Below, in pieces: positions 1 to 5,624 of a stretch of DNA of 5,624 nucleotides. Position numbers and translations under genes: made by a program. The notes beneath the pieces were generated by a model, which was given only the letters and a program-made list of their open reading frames with translations, was not told where the DNA came from and did no database searches. Within the stretch, counting starts at the first letter, position 1. Each line of letters opens with the position of its first letter. The DNA lies in the NCBI GenBank assembly GCA_022601315.1, contig JAHZIU010000236.1, positions 1-5,624 of the forward strand, written 5' to 3'. This DNA comes from Betaproteobacteria bacterium. Lineage in GTDB: Bacteria > Pseudomonadota > Gammaproteobacteria > Burkholderiales > Nitrosomonadaceae.

Positions 1-28
1 ATAAAGTATCAGTTGGCAGCGCTTTCAA

Positions 29-1309
29 TTACGTACATCTGTCGTAAACAATATGCCCATTTACTAGTGTATATTTAATTTCTCCTGGCAACTCAATACC
101 TAAAAATGGTGTATTTTTACCTTGGCTCAAAATAGCAGATGATGTAACTTGCCAAAAATGCTTCGGATCAAAAATACATAAATCTGCAACGCTGCCAACA
201 GAAGCATGGCCTGCATCCACACCCAATAATTGAGCTGGTTTATACGTAATATTCGCCAAAATATCTTTCAGCGACAATTGCATTTCCAACCCCCATTTCA
301 AGGTTAATGGCAACAACAACTCCACGCCAGTTGCCCCCATTTCAGCCTGGCCAAAAGGCAGCAACTTCGCATCATCATCAACAGGTGCGTGATCTGAGCA
401 TATCGCATCAATCGTGCCATCCAGCAAACCACTCCGTAACGCTTCTCGGTCACTTGAACTACGTAACGGCGGCATCATATGACAATTTGAATCAAAGAAA
501 CCAATATCCATGTCTGACAAATGAATATGATTAATCGTTACATCGCAAGTTATCGGCAAACCTTGCTGCTTGGCCGCACGTATCATCATAACGCCTTCTG
601 CACTAGATACACGGCAAATATGCACCCTGACACCTGTTTCCTTGGCTAATAAAATAATACTCGATAACGCAATGGTTTCAGCACAAACCGGTACAGCAGG
701 CAACCCCAAACGCGTTGCAACTTCACCATCATGCGCCACACCTTGATTAGTCAGGCAAACCTCTTGAGGACTCAACCACACAGCGAAACCAAAAGTCGAA
801 GCATATTGCATTGCCTGCATTAAAACTCTTAAATCTAACAGCAACCCATCAGGCTGACCAAAAACAACACAACCAGCGTCACTTAACTCCGCCATCTCAG
901 TTAAAAGCTCGCCCTTTAAACCTTGCGTTAACGCACCAATGGGATAGACATGCGCTTGATGCAGGCTTCTAGCTCGATGCTTAAGCATCTGCACCAACCC
1001 CGGTTCATCCAGTGGCGGGTCTGTATCCGGCGGGCAAGCAAAACTCGTAACCCCACCAGCAACAGCTGCGTTCATTTCGGATTCCAGTGTTGCTTTATAC
1101 TCAAGCCCAGGTTCACGCAAACGCACAGACAAATCAACGAAACCAGGACACACGACAAAAGACTCCGCATCAATCAGGCGATTTGCATGAAATCCATCAG
1201 GTGGCGCCCCGATTGCAACAATTTGTCCTGCCGCTATAAAAACATCCTGAACCCCATCCAATCCATTTTTCGGATCAACCAAATGCCCATTTTTAATATG
1301 AATTTTCAT
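29..1309 (-). CDS. pyrC': PyrC', catalytically inactive dihydroorotase-like subunit of class A aspartate transcarbamoylase
   Basis: A 426-residue protein of the class I dihydroorotase/amidohydrolase family, of normal length. The fold's landmarks are present: PGFVDL (55-60), LREPG (64-68), the NPPLRS-like segment MPPLRSS (279-285), SDHAP (305-309), and a C-terminal NTPFLG (399-404). The zinc site is broken. The D-x-H-x-H-x-R motif reads D59-L-S61-V-R63-L-R65. The position of the third His ligand (H178 in B. subtilis PyrC) falls on S180. The fourth (H231, in the HVST motif) is R233. Only the Asp of SDHAP (D306) is clearly kept, and the other Asp aligns at P153/D154. I infer that it does not interconvert carbamoyl aspartate and dihydroorotate. 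Inactive relatives called PyrC' in Pseudomonas are required to assemble the PyrB dodecamer. The ATG overlaps the pyrB stop by 4 bases (ATGA), a layout also described in Pseudomonas and suited to coupled 1:1 synthesis. The reading frame is intact, so this is not a pseudogene. Automatic pipelines would probably label it dihydroorotase. Confidence 0.93.
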   Translation of the reverse strand: MKIHIKNGHLVDPKNGLDGVQDVFIAAGQIVAIGAPPDGFHANRLIDAESFVVCPGFVDLSVRLREPGLEYKATLESEMNAAVAGGVTSFACPPDTDPPLDEPGLVQMLKHRARSLHQAHVYPIGALTQGLKGELLTEMAELSDAGCVVFGQPDGLLLDLRVLMQAMQYASTFGFAVWLSPQEVCLTNQGVAHDGEVATRLGLPAVPVCAETIALSSIILLAKETGVRVHICRVSSAEGVMMIRAAKQQGLPITCDVTINHIHLSDMDIGFFDSNCHMMPPLRSSSDREALRSGLLDGTIDAICSDHAPVDDDAKLLPFGQAEMGATGVELLLPLTLKWGLEMQLSLKDILANITYKPAQLLGVDAGHASVGSVADLCIFDPKHFWQVTSSAILSQGKNTPFLGIELPGEIKYTLVNGHIVYDRCT

Positions 1310-2274
1310 GTTCCCGAAACCTGACTACTCGCCAAAATAGACATAACCGCCATACGTACCGCGATACCAAAGGTTACTTGCGGCAAAATAACCGACTGCT
1401 TACCGTCAGCAACCGAAGAATCAATTTCCACTCCGCGATTCATTGGTCCAGGATGCATCACAATGGCATCTGGTCGAGCCAGTGACAGCTTTTCTGATGT
1501 CAGGCCATAATATTTGAAATACTCTTCAGGGCTAGGAAGATTAGCAGCTTGCATACGCTCATTTTGCAAGCGCAGCATCATAAGCACATCTATGTCTTTC
1601 AGCCCTTTAGACATGTCGTTATAGACACGTACGCCTAAACGATCGACCATACTTGGCAATAATGTTTTAGGGGCAATAACCCGAACTTCTGGCACGCCCA
1701 GCGTTGTCAATGCGTGGATTTGGGAACGCGCAACTCTGGAATGTAAAATATCGCCAATAATAGCCACACGTAAGTTATGAAAATCACGCTTGTAATGCCG
1801 TATGGTAAACATATCCAGCAAGGCTTGTGTTGGGTGTGCATGACGACCATCACCCGCATTAATTACATGAATATCTGATTGCACATGATTTGCAATCAAA
1901 TGCGAGGCTCCACTCTGCGCATGTCGTACCACAAACATATCCGCATTCATAGCGGAGAGATTGTCAACAGTGTCCAGTAATGTCTCACCTTTAGTTTGTG
2001 CAGAAACAGCAATATTCAGATTAAAAACATCTGCTGACAAACGCTTTGCGGCAATTTCAAATGTGGTGCGTGTACGCGTACTGGGCTCAAAAAAAAGATT
2101 AAATATCGATTTTCCACGTAACAATGGAACTTTCTTCACGTCACGCTCAGTCACCCCCACAAATGATTCTGCAGCATCCAAAATATTAAGCAAAATAGAA
2201 ACAGGCAATCCTTCAGTACTGAGTAAATGCTGCAACGTACCATTTCTATTTAATTGCGGATTTCTGTTACTCAT
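1306..2274 (-). CDS. pyrB: Aspartate carbamoyltransferase catalytic subunit
   Basis: PyrB condenses carbamoyl phosphate with L-aspartate to carbamoyl-L-aspartate, the committed step of pyrimidine synthesis, in the cytoplasm. The 322-residue protein shows every key motif. The carbamoyl-phosphate loop [12 protein letters not shown] is at 62-73. The 80s loop has S91 and K95 in TKGET, R117 is in [14 protein letters not shown] is at 147-154, and R180 and R235 (in LRLQNER) are aspartate-domain arginines. The [10 protein letters not shown] signature starts at 274. It is about 11 residues longer at the N-terminus than E. coli PyrB (311 residues), as expected for the class A type paired with PyrC'. 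No pyrI regulatory subunit is visible in the window. The ATG overlaps the pyrR stop by 4 bases, and the stop overlaps the pyrC' start by 4 bases. The 20 bases before the start hold no Shine-Dalgarno sequence, so translation is probably coupled to pyrR. The active site appears intact. Confidence 0.97.
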   Translation of the reverse strand: MSNRNPQLNRNGTLQHLLSTEGLPVSILLNILDAAESFVGVTERDVKKVPLLRGKSIFNLFFEPSTRTRTTFEIAAKRLSADVFNLNIAVSAQTKGETLLDTVDNLSAMNADMFVVRHAQSGASHLIANHVQSDIHVINAGDGRHAHPTQALLDMFTIRHYKRDFHNLRVAIIGDILHSRVARSQIHALTTLGVPEVRVIAPKTLLPSMVDRLGVRVYNDMSKGLKDIDVLMMLRLQNERMQAANLPSPEEYFKYYGLTSEKLSLARPDAIVMHPGPMNRGVEIDSSVADGKQSVILPQVTFGIAVRMAVMSILASSQVSGT

Positions 2275-2792
2275 ACTGTAGGCGCGGGGTTCTTGTCATA
2301 CAAGCTTAGGCTTAACTTGCCATCATTTGCACACTGCAGTTCCAATTTCTTTTCTGCTGGCAGCTCCAGCTTTGCACCGATATATTGCGCTGCAATGGGT
2401 AATTCTCTACCATCTCTATCAACCAAAGCTGCCAAACTAATAGTTGCCGGGCGCCCATAATCAAACAATTGATTAATTGCCGCCCGAATCGTACGCCCTG
2501 TTTGCAATACATCATCAACCAATAGAATGTGCGCACCATCTACAACAATAGGAATTTCTGATCGTTTAACTTGAGCGTGCAAACCAATTTTATTAAAATC
2601 GTCCCGATAAAAAGACACATCTAACATACCTAAAGGCTGTGTAACTGAGAACTTCCGATGCAAGCGTTCAGCCAACCAGACACCACCTGTACGAATCCCT
2701 ACCAATGCAAAATCCTTAGGGCCATCTTGTTGGATTTCTTTAACCAGGTTATTGAATAGTTTTTCCGCGTCAGGTAGCTGTATGCTTTTCAT
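2271..2792 (-). CDS. pyrR: PyrR, bifunctional pyr operon regulator / uracil phosphoribosyltransferase
   Basis: A 173-residue type I phosphoribosyltransferase of the PyrR family, at the family's usual length. GIRTGG (32-37) and SFYRDDF (60-66) are PyrR hallmarks. The PRPP-binding loop [12 protein letters not shown] runs from 90 to 101, with D93 and D94 contacting PRPP-Mg in the family. [10 protein letters not shown] at 124-133 completes the set. Family members make UMP from uracil and PRPP. In Bacillus they also bind pyr leader RNA and promote attenuation when UMP is high. Here the gene sits inside an operon, overlapping ruvX by 23 bases, and its upstream neighbour is coding sequence rather than an attenuator leader. 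I therefore see no support for the Bacillus mechanism at this site. The regulatory role is uncertain, while the phosphoribosyltransferase fold is secure. No Shine-Dalgarno sequence precedes the ATG, and pyrB begins within its stop codon (ATGA). Confidence 0.95.
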   Translation of the reverse strand: MKSIQLPDAEKLFNNLVKEIQQDGPKDFALVGIRTGGVWLAERLHRKFSVTQPLGMLDVSFYRDDFNKIGLHAQVKRSEIPIVVDGAHILLVDDVLQTGRTIRAAINQLFDYGRPATISLAALVDRDGRELPIAAQYIGAKLELPAEKKLELQCANDGKLSLSLYDKNPAPTV

Positions 2793-3249
2793 CGAAAAAT
2801 GCTTGAAGTATTTGCTGTGCCGCTATCTGGTCCAGTAGCGGCTTCTGTTTTTTGCCTGTAACACCAGCTTCTCGTAACGCCACACTGGCCATTTCTGACG
2901 TATAACGTTCATCTATCAGTATAACTTTTATCTTAAAGCGGGCTGCTAACCGCCGTGCAAATCGTTGACTAAGATGCGTTAACTCATGTGCTTTTCCATC
3001 AGCATGAATGGGTAGTCCCACCACTAACAAAACAGGACACCAAGTTTCTATTAATTGCGCAATGGTAGCAAACCGTTGCGCAGTAGCCACACTATCCACA
3101 GTTACTAATGGCTGCGCTTGACCTAATAAACTATTTCCTACCGCCACACCAATGCGTTTTTCACCAAAATCAAAAGCTAACACCGTTCCATCACGCGTCT
3201 GCTCGGAGATTTTATCTTTTGTTTGTACACAAGTAAGTTGATCTTTCAT
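2770..3249 (-). CDS. ruvX: RuvX/YqgF family pre-16S rRNA processing nuclease (putative Holliday junction resolvase)
   Basis: A 159-residue protein with the RNase H-like fold of the YqgF family. LAFDFGEKRIGVAVG (24-38) carries the first acidic residue, D27. VVGLP is at 76-80, LIDERYTS at 111-118 includes E114, and LLDQIAAQQIL at 138-148 includes D140. These are the usual three acidic catalytic positions. In E. coli YqgF takes part in maturing the 5' end of 16S rRNA, and a resolvase role was proposed from the RuvC-like fold. The start chosen is the ATG at 3249, 10 bases after the yqgE stop. It gives an N-terminal extension of roughly 18 residues relative to E. coli. A TTG one codon upstream and a GTG at 3183, which would begin right at the conserved core, are alternatives. 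None has a good ribosome binding site. The 3' end overlaps pyrR by 23 bases. Confidence 0.93.
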   Translation of the reverse strand: MKDQLTCVQTKDKISEQTRDGTVLAFDFGEKRIGVAVGNSLLGQAQPLVTVDSVATAQRFATIAQLIETWCPVLLVVGLPIHADGKAHELTHLSQRFARRLAARFKIKVILIDERYTSEMASVALREAGVTGKKQKPLLDQIAAQQILQAFFDEKHTAT

Positions 3250-3259
3250 CAACTATGGG

Positions 3260-3820
3260 TCAAGCGTGCCCAACTTCATGGGACAAATTCGCGTAATCAA
3301 CACCCAATAGTTGCATTGCAGCGGACAATCTTTCCTCAGAAGACAAGTCAAAAATCACGTCCAAAGATGCAGGTACTGAAAGCCAAGCATTCTGAGACAT
3401 CTCATATTCAAGCTGACCTGCAGCCCACCCTGCATAACCTAATGCTATAAGAATCTGATCCGGGCCTTCTGAATTAGCAATCGCTTTTAATATATCGAGT
3501 GATGTCGTCAAACCTACTTCTTGATTAACACCCAATGTAGATTGCCATTGACCAATCGGTTGATGCAATACAAACCCGCAATCCAGTTGAACTGGGCCGC
3601 CAAAAAGCACTAAAGTATTATTTTCAAGCGCATCTTGTTGTTGAATGCCCAGTTGTTTAAAAAGATCAATGAAAGTCAAATCTGTTGGCCGGTTAATCAC
3701 CAATCCCAGCGCACCACGCTCATTATGCTCACAAATATAAGTCACCGTTTTAAAAAACACTGAATCGGCCATTGCTGGCATTGCAATCAAAAAATGGTGT
3801 GTCAGATTAATATTATTCAT
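3260..3820 (-). CDS. yqgE: YqgE/AlgH family protein (UPF0301)
   Basis: A 186-residue protein matching the UPF0301 (DUF179) family in length and motifs. [10 protein letters not shown] is at 6-15. The core [21 protein letters not shown] runs from 25 to 45 and is the family signature. [14 protein letters not shown] is at 73-86, and [14 protein letters not shown] at 127-140 is followed by NAWLSVP at 144-150. There is no signal peptide or membrane segment, so it should be cytosolic. The biochemical function is not established. The name AlgH comes from a reported link to alginate regulation in Pseudomonas, which need not hold here. The gene is almost always next to ruvX, as it is here, 10 bases away. 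An AGGAAG ribosome binding site 11 bases before the ATG supports the start and is the clearest one in this operon. Confidence 0.94.
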   Translation of the reverse strand: MNNINLTHHFLIAMPAMADSVFFKTVTYICEHNERGALGLVINRPTDLTFIDLFKQLGIQQQDALENNTLVLFGGPVQLDCGFVLHQPIGQWQSTLGVNQEVGLTTSLDILKAIANSEGPDQILIALGYAGWAAGQLEYEMSQNAWLSVPASLDVIFDLSSEERLSAAMQLLGVDYANLSHEVGHA

Positions 3821-3831
3821 GGCAAAATCAG

Positions 3832-3837
3832 CTTCCT
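3832..3837 (-). promoter_or_regulatory. Ribosome binding site of yqgE
   Basis: AGGAAG on the minus strand ends 11 bases before the yqgE ATG at 3820. It is a good but slightly distant Shine-Dalgarno match. It stands out because the other genes of the cluster have weak sites or none, which fits yqgE being the entry point for ribosomes on the yqgE-pyrC' transcript. Confidence 0.5.
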
Positions 3838-3845
3838 ATCTGCTC

Positions 3846-3875
3846 TCTATAGAAACGACCATTGGTTACTTCCAA
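3846..3875 (-). promoter_or_regulatory. Possible sigma-70 promoter for yqgE-ruvX-pyrR-pyrB-pyrC'
   Basis: On the minus strand, TTGGAA (3870-3875) and TATAGA (3846-3851) are separated by 18 bases. Each matches four of six consensus positions. They begin directly after the coq7 stop codon and would start transcription near 3839, about 20 bases before the yqgE ATG. The match is modest and could be chance. Read-through from coq7 is the alternative, since the gap is only 55 bases and contains no terminator. Confidence 0.3.
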
Positions 3876-4502
3876 TCAAACCCAGTACGCTGTTCGCGTC
3901 ATTACTTTAGAGCCAAGTTTCATTGTAAACTTCACTGACGAAGGCAATTCGACACCGCCATGAGATAATGCCATTGTTGCATGACTGGCTTCATCAATCT
4001 TCATTTGTGTGACGATTGCACGGCTTTTCTCATCATTATCCGGCAGGCGTTGCAGATGGCTTGCCAAATGCGCACCCACCTGCTGTTCAGTCTCCGCCAG
4101 AAAACCCAAATTCCATTTATCCCCAAGTACGCCTGCAAACATCCCGATTGCAAACGACCCCCCATACCATAGCGGATTAAGAAAGCTTTTACGCCCACCC
4201 AATTCCGCTATGCGTCGCTCAGTCCAGGCCAGATGCTCTGTTTCTTCACGTGCCGCTTGCATCAATGTTTCTTGTACCGCTTCATTACGGGCTGTTAAAC
4301 CCTGCCCTTGATATAAGGCTTGCGCACAAACTTCACCAACATGATTGACTCGCATCAACGCTGCAGACAACCGTCTTTCTGTCTCGCTCATTTCATTGTC
4401 CAACAAATCATTACCAGGCACTGGTCGCAATGTTTGTGCAGGGGTAAATAGCGTACGCAAAGCACTGTCAAAACCAATAATGAATTTATCTATATTGAGC
4501 AT
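3876..4502 (-). CDS. coq7: Coq7-type 3-demethoxyubiquinol 3-hydroxylase (2-polyprenyl-3-methyl-6-methoxy-1,4-benzoquinone monooxygenase)
   Basis: Coq7 adds the C6 hydroxyl in ubiquinone biosynthesis at the inner face of the membrane, using a ferritin-like di-iron centre. The 208-residue protein carries the full ligand set: E57 in [13 protein letters not shown]87-x-x-H90 in EETEH, E139 in [10 protein letters not shown], and E171-x-x-H174 in DEASH. The spacing from E57 to E87, H90 and E139 equals that of human COQ7 (60, 90, 93, 142). A mildly hydrophobic stretch at 110-127 could help membrane association. I chose the ATG at 4502 because [12 protein letters not shown] resembles the usual start of the family. 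A GTG at 4541 would add 13 residues, but it falls within the likely promoter. The Shine-Dalgarno match is weak at best. The C-terminus TAYWV is typical, and nothing in the active site is missing. Confidence 0.95.
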   Translation of the reverse strand: MLNIDKFIIGFDSALRTLFTPAQTLRPVPGNDLLDNEMSETERRLSAALMRVNHVGEVCAQALYQGQGLTARNEAVQETLMQAAREETEHLAWTERRIAELGGRKSFLNPLWYGGSFAIGMFAGVLGDKWNLGFLAETEQQVGAHLASHLQRLPDNDEKSRAIVTQMKIDEASHATMALSHGGVELPSSVKFTMKLGSKVMTRTAYWV

Positions 4503-4524
4503 AATAATTTCTGTATAAACAAAG

Positions 4525-4552
4525 AGTTTATTTATCCACACCGAAATGTCAA
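4525..4552 (-). promoter_or_regulatory. Probable sigma-70 promoter of coq7
   Basis: On the minus strand a perfect TTGACA (4547-4552) is followed after 16 bases by TAAACT (4525-4530), a four-of-six -10 match. Transcription would begin near 4518, leaving a leader of about 16 bases before the ATG at 4502. It lies in the only gap of more than 100 bases in the window, next to an inverted repeat. It argues for the ATG rather than the upstream GTG at 4541, which would lie between the two boxes. Confidence 0.5.
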
Positions 4553-4554
4553 AA

Positions 4555-4569
4555 CAAATAACCTATTTG
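4555..4569. repeat. Operator-like inverted repeat upstream of the coq7 promoter
   Basis: CAAATA-ACC-TATTTG is a perfect 6-base inverted repeat with a 3-base centre, ending 2 bases upstream of the TTGACA box. A 15-base hyphenated palindrome at this place suits a dimeric regulator, but AT-rich intergenic DNA can give such a repeat by chance. No regulator can be named. Confidence 0.35.
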
Positions 4570-4619
4570 CGCCACAGACTCCAAATAATTAAAAATAGAT
4601 CTGCTAAAAATTCACTTTT

Positions 4620-4640
4620 TTACAATTACTATAATTGTAA
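4620..4640. repeat. 9-base-pair AT-rich hairpin enclosing the glcF stop codon
   Basis: TTACAATTA and TAATTGTAA form a perfect 9-base inverted repeat around a 3-base centre. Read on the minus strand, that centre is TAG, the stop codon of the glcF frame. The stem holds only two G-C pairs, and the bases directly after it in the transcript are A's, not U's, so it does not look like an ordinary intrinsic terminator. It could stabilise the 3' end of the mRNA or be incidental. Confidence 0.45.
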
Positions 4641-5624
4641 CCCCATTTGTCTCGCGAGTAACGTAATGGGATGCAACACCTCTATGCCCTCCATCTTTCC
4701 ACAGAGTCCATTTGCAATATGCATTGAACAACCAACATTCGACGTGAGCAAATACTTTACACCACTATCCACTACAGCATCTATTTTAGCATCCAGTAAC
4801 AAATTTGCGAGTTCAGGTTGATCCAAAAAATAAGTACCCGCTGCACCACAGCATTGATCATTCCCTAGCAATGAAACAACTTGTACATCTGGAATCTGAG
4901 CAATTAACTGATATGGAAAAACTTGATCACGCAAACCATTACGCAATGTGCATGGATCATGAATAGCAACTTTAAGTGGCAAAGGTGCAACATCTACGGC
5001 ATTCCAGCCATCAGCTGTCATTAGAAATTTACTAATATCTATGACGCCTGATAATAACTGCTCTTCTACGCTACTACCCGAACAATTTTTTTCATTGGCT
5101 TCCACACAGCAACTTTCATTTAACTGCACACCACAGCCGGATGCAGTACTGATAATTGTGTTAAGTCCAGCAAACGCTAATTTGTTTTGTCTCCCCAGAG
5201 CAATCGCCACATCCGGCTCGCCACTATGTTGATGTAACGCACCACAACATGTTTGGCTTGGTGGAACATGCACGGTATATCCCAAACGATTGAGAACAAA
5301 TATACTGGAAATGAGTGTTGCAACATCCGTTAGGCGTGCCACACAGCCTAAAAACAAACCAACCTCTCCACGCTCTTTTCCTTCAGCGGGATAAACAGTC
5401 TGCCATATTTTATGCGCTTCTACCTTCTTATTGTCAACAATAGCATAAGGAAACTTTACCCGTGGAAGGATTGCTACCTGCTTAATTAACTTTGATTCTC
5501 TCAATAATTTAAATTTATACAACCAACGCAACAGGCCACTTTTTTGGAGAAAATAGAAGTATCCTCGCAAACGATCAAAACGAAAGGGTTTGAGAATCAA
5601 TTGCTTTTCCAGCGCTATACGTAT
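4629..5624 (-). CDS. glcF: Glycolate oxidase iron-sulfur subunit GlcF-like, C-terminal part (start outside window)
   Basis: GlcF passes electrons from the flavin subunit of glycolate dehydrogenase (glycolate to glyoxylate) toward the quinone pool. The frame is open to the window edge, giving 331 visible residues. E. coli GlcF has about 407, so the N-terminal ferredoxin-like 4Fe-4S domain should lie beyond 5624. A TTG at 5600 is inside the frame and is unlikely to be the start. Two cysteine-rich CCG domains are visible (numbering from the codon at 5600). The first has C86 in LFLGC, C118-C119-G and C156 in SGCG. The second has C217 in HDPC, C250-C251-G and C291 in SNVGC. A segment at 162-175 has extra cysteines (C164, C165, C173). 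The family also includes LutA-type lactate and heterodisulfide-reductase-like proteins, but length and both motifs fit GlcF best. The partners glcD and glcE would be expected upstream. In autotrophs this pathway recovers phosphoglycolate from RuBisCO oxygenation. Confidence 0.88.
   Translation of the reverse strand: MRIALEKQLILKPFRFDRLRGYFYFLQKSGLLRWLYKFKLLRESKLIKQVAILPRVKFPYAIVDNKKVEAHKIWQTVYPAEGKERGEVGLFLGCVARLTDVATLISSIFVLNRLGYTVHVPPSQTCCGALHQHSGEPDVAIALGRQNKLAFAGLNTIISTASGCGVQLNESCCVEANEKNCSGSSVEEQLLSGVIDISKFLMTADGWNAVDVAPLPLKVAIHDPCTLRNGLRDQVFPYQLIAQIPDVQVVSLLGNDQCCGAAGTYFLDQPELANLLLDAKIDAVVDSGVKYLLTSNVGCSMHIANGLCGKMEGIEVLHPITLLARQMGLQL

Noticed and set aside
1..28. Terminator or next gene downstream of pyrC'
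   Set aside because: Only 28 bases are visible. They contain no start codon with a ribosome binding site and no complete hairpin.
29..1309. pyrC' as a decayed pseudogene
   Set aside because: The frame is full length with no stop or frameshift, the scaffold motifs are kept and the overlap with pyrB is intact. The losses are confined mainly to the metal site.
950..1324. Plus-strand open frame of 124 codons opposite the pyrC' start region
   Set aside because: It is antisense to well-conserved coding sequence, and its translation resembles no known family.
4503..4541. Longer coq7 start at the GTG at 4541
   Set aside because: The added 13 residues do not resemble Coq7 N-termini, and the GTG lies between the -35 and -10 boxes of the likely promoter.
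4585..4640. Intrinsic terminator after glcF
   Set aside because: The hairpin is almost all A-T and is followed on the transcript by A's. The later T-runs are too far from the stem.
4546..4821. Plus-strand open frame of 91 codons across the glcF-coq7 gap and the end of glcF
   Set aside because: Most of it is antisense to conserved GlcF sequence, the rest is AT-rich gap, and the translation has no recognisable domain.
1..5624. Mobile element, CRISPR array, tRNA or novel defence-type system
   Set aside because: The window is filled by seven recognisable housekeeping genes, and no long repeats, spacer arrays, transposase frames or tRNA-like folds were seen.

Overview
All seven genes in this window lie on the minus strand, so transcription runs from high to low coordinates. 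The proteins have clear pseudomonadotal relatives. A betaproteobacterium, possibly a nitrosomonad-like autotroph, is the best guess. The reasons are a Coq7-type ubiquinone hydroxylase of the betaproteobacterial length, a GlcF-type glycolate oxidase subunit, moderate-to-low GC, and the order yqgE-ruvX-pyrR-pyrB-pyrC'. That order is also known from Pseudomonas. The taxon is an inference from gene content, not from a marker gene.

Layout in the direction of transcription: the C-terminal part of a glycolate-oxidase-type iron-sulfur subunit (glcF, 5624-4629, start outside the window); a 126-base AT-rich gap (4628-4503) with a promoter-like sequence and an inverted repeat; coq7 (4502-3876); a 55-base gap with a weaker promoter candidate; then a tight run of five genes, yqgE (3820-3260), ruvX (3249-2770), pyrR (2792-2271), pyrB (2274-1306) and pyrC' (1309-29). 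Within that run, 10 bases separate yqgE and ruvX, ruvX and pyrR overlap by 23 bases, and pyrR/pyrB and pyrB/pyrC' each overlap by 4 bases (ATGA). The last 28 bases (28-1) show no recognisable feature.

The last two genes form a unit. PyrB is a complete aspartate transcarbamoylase. Its partner looks like a dihydroorotase but has lost all four zinc-binding histidines of the active type: D-x-H-x-H-x-R reads D59-L-S61-V-R63-L-R65, and the two later ligands are also replaced. It is therefore best called PyrC', the non-catalytic partner that class A aspartate transcarbamoylases need for assembly, as described in Pseudomonas. If so, the cell's working dihydroorotase must be encoded elsewhere. PyrR (uracil phosphoribosyltransferase/regulator family) precedes them, and RuvX and YqgE are conserved housekeeping neighbours. 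Coq7 (ubiquinone synthesis) and GlcF (electrons from glycolate to the respiratory chain) are a loose respiratory pair upstream.

I see no mobile element, CRISPR array, RNA gene or novel defence-type system. The observations most worth a second look are the degenerate active site of PyrC', the inverted repeat next to the putative coq7 promoter, a cysteine-rich segment in GlcF, and the near absence of Shine-Dalgarno sequences in the operon.
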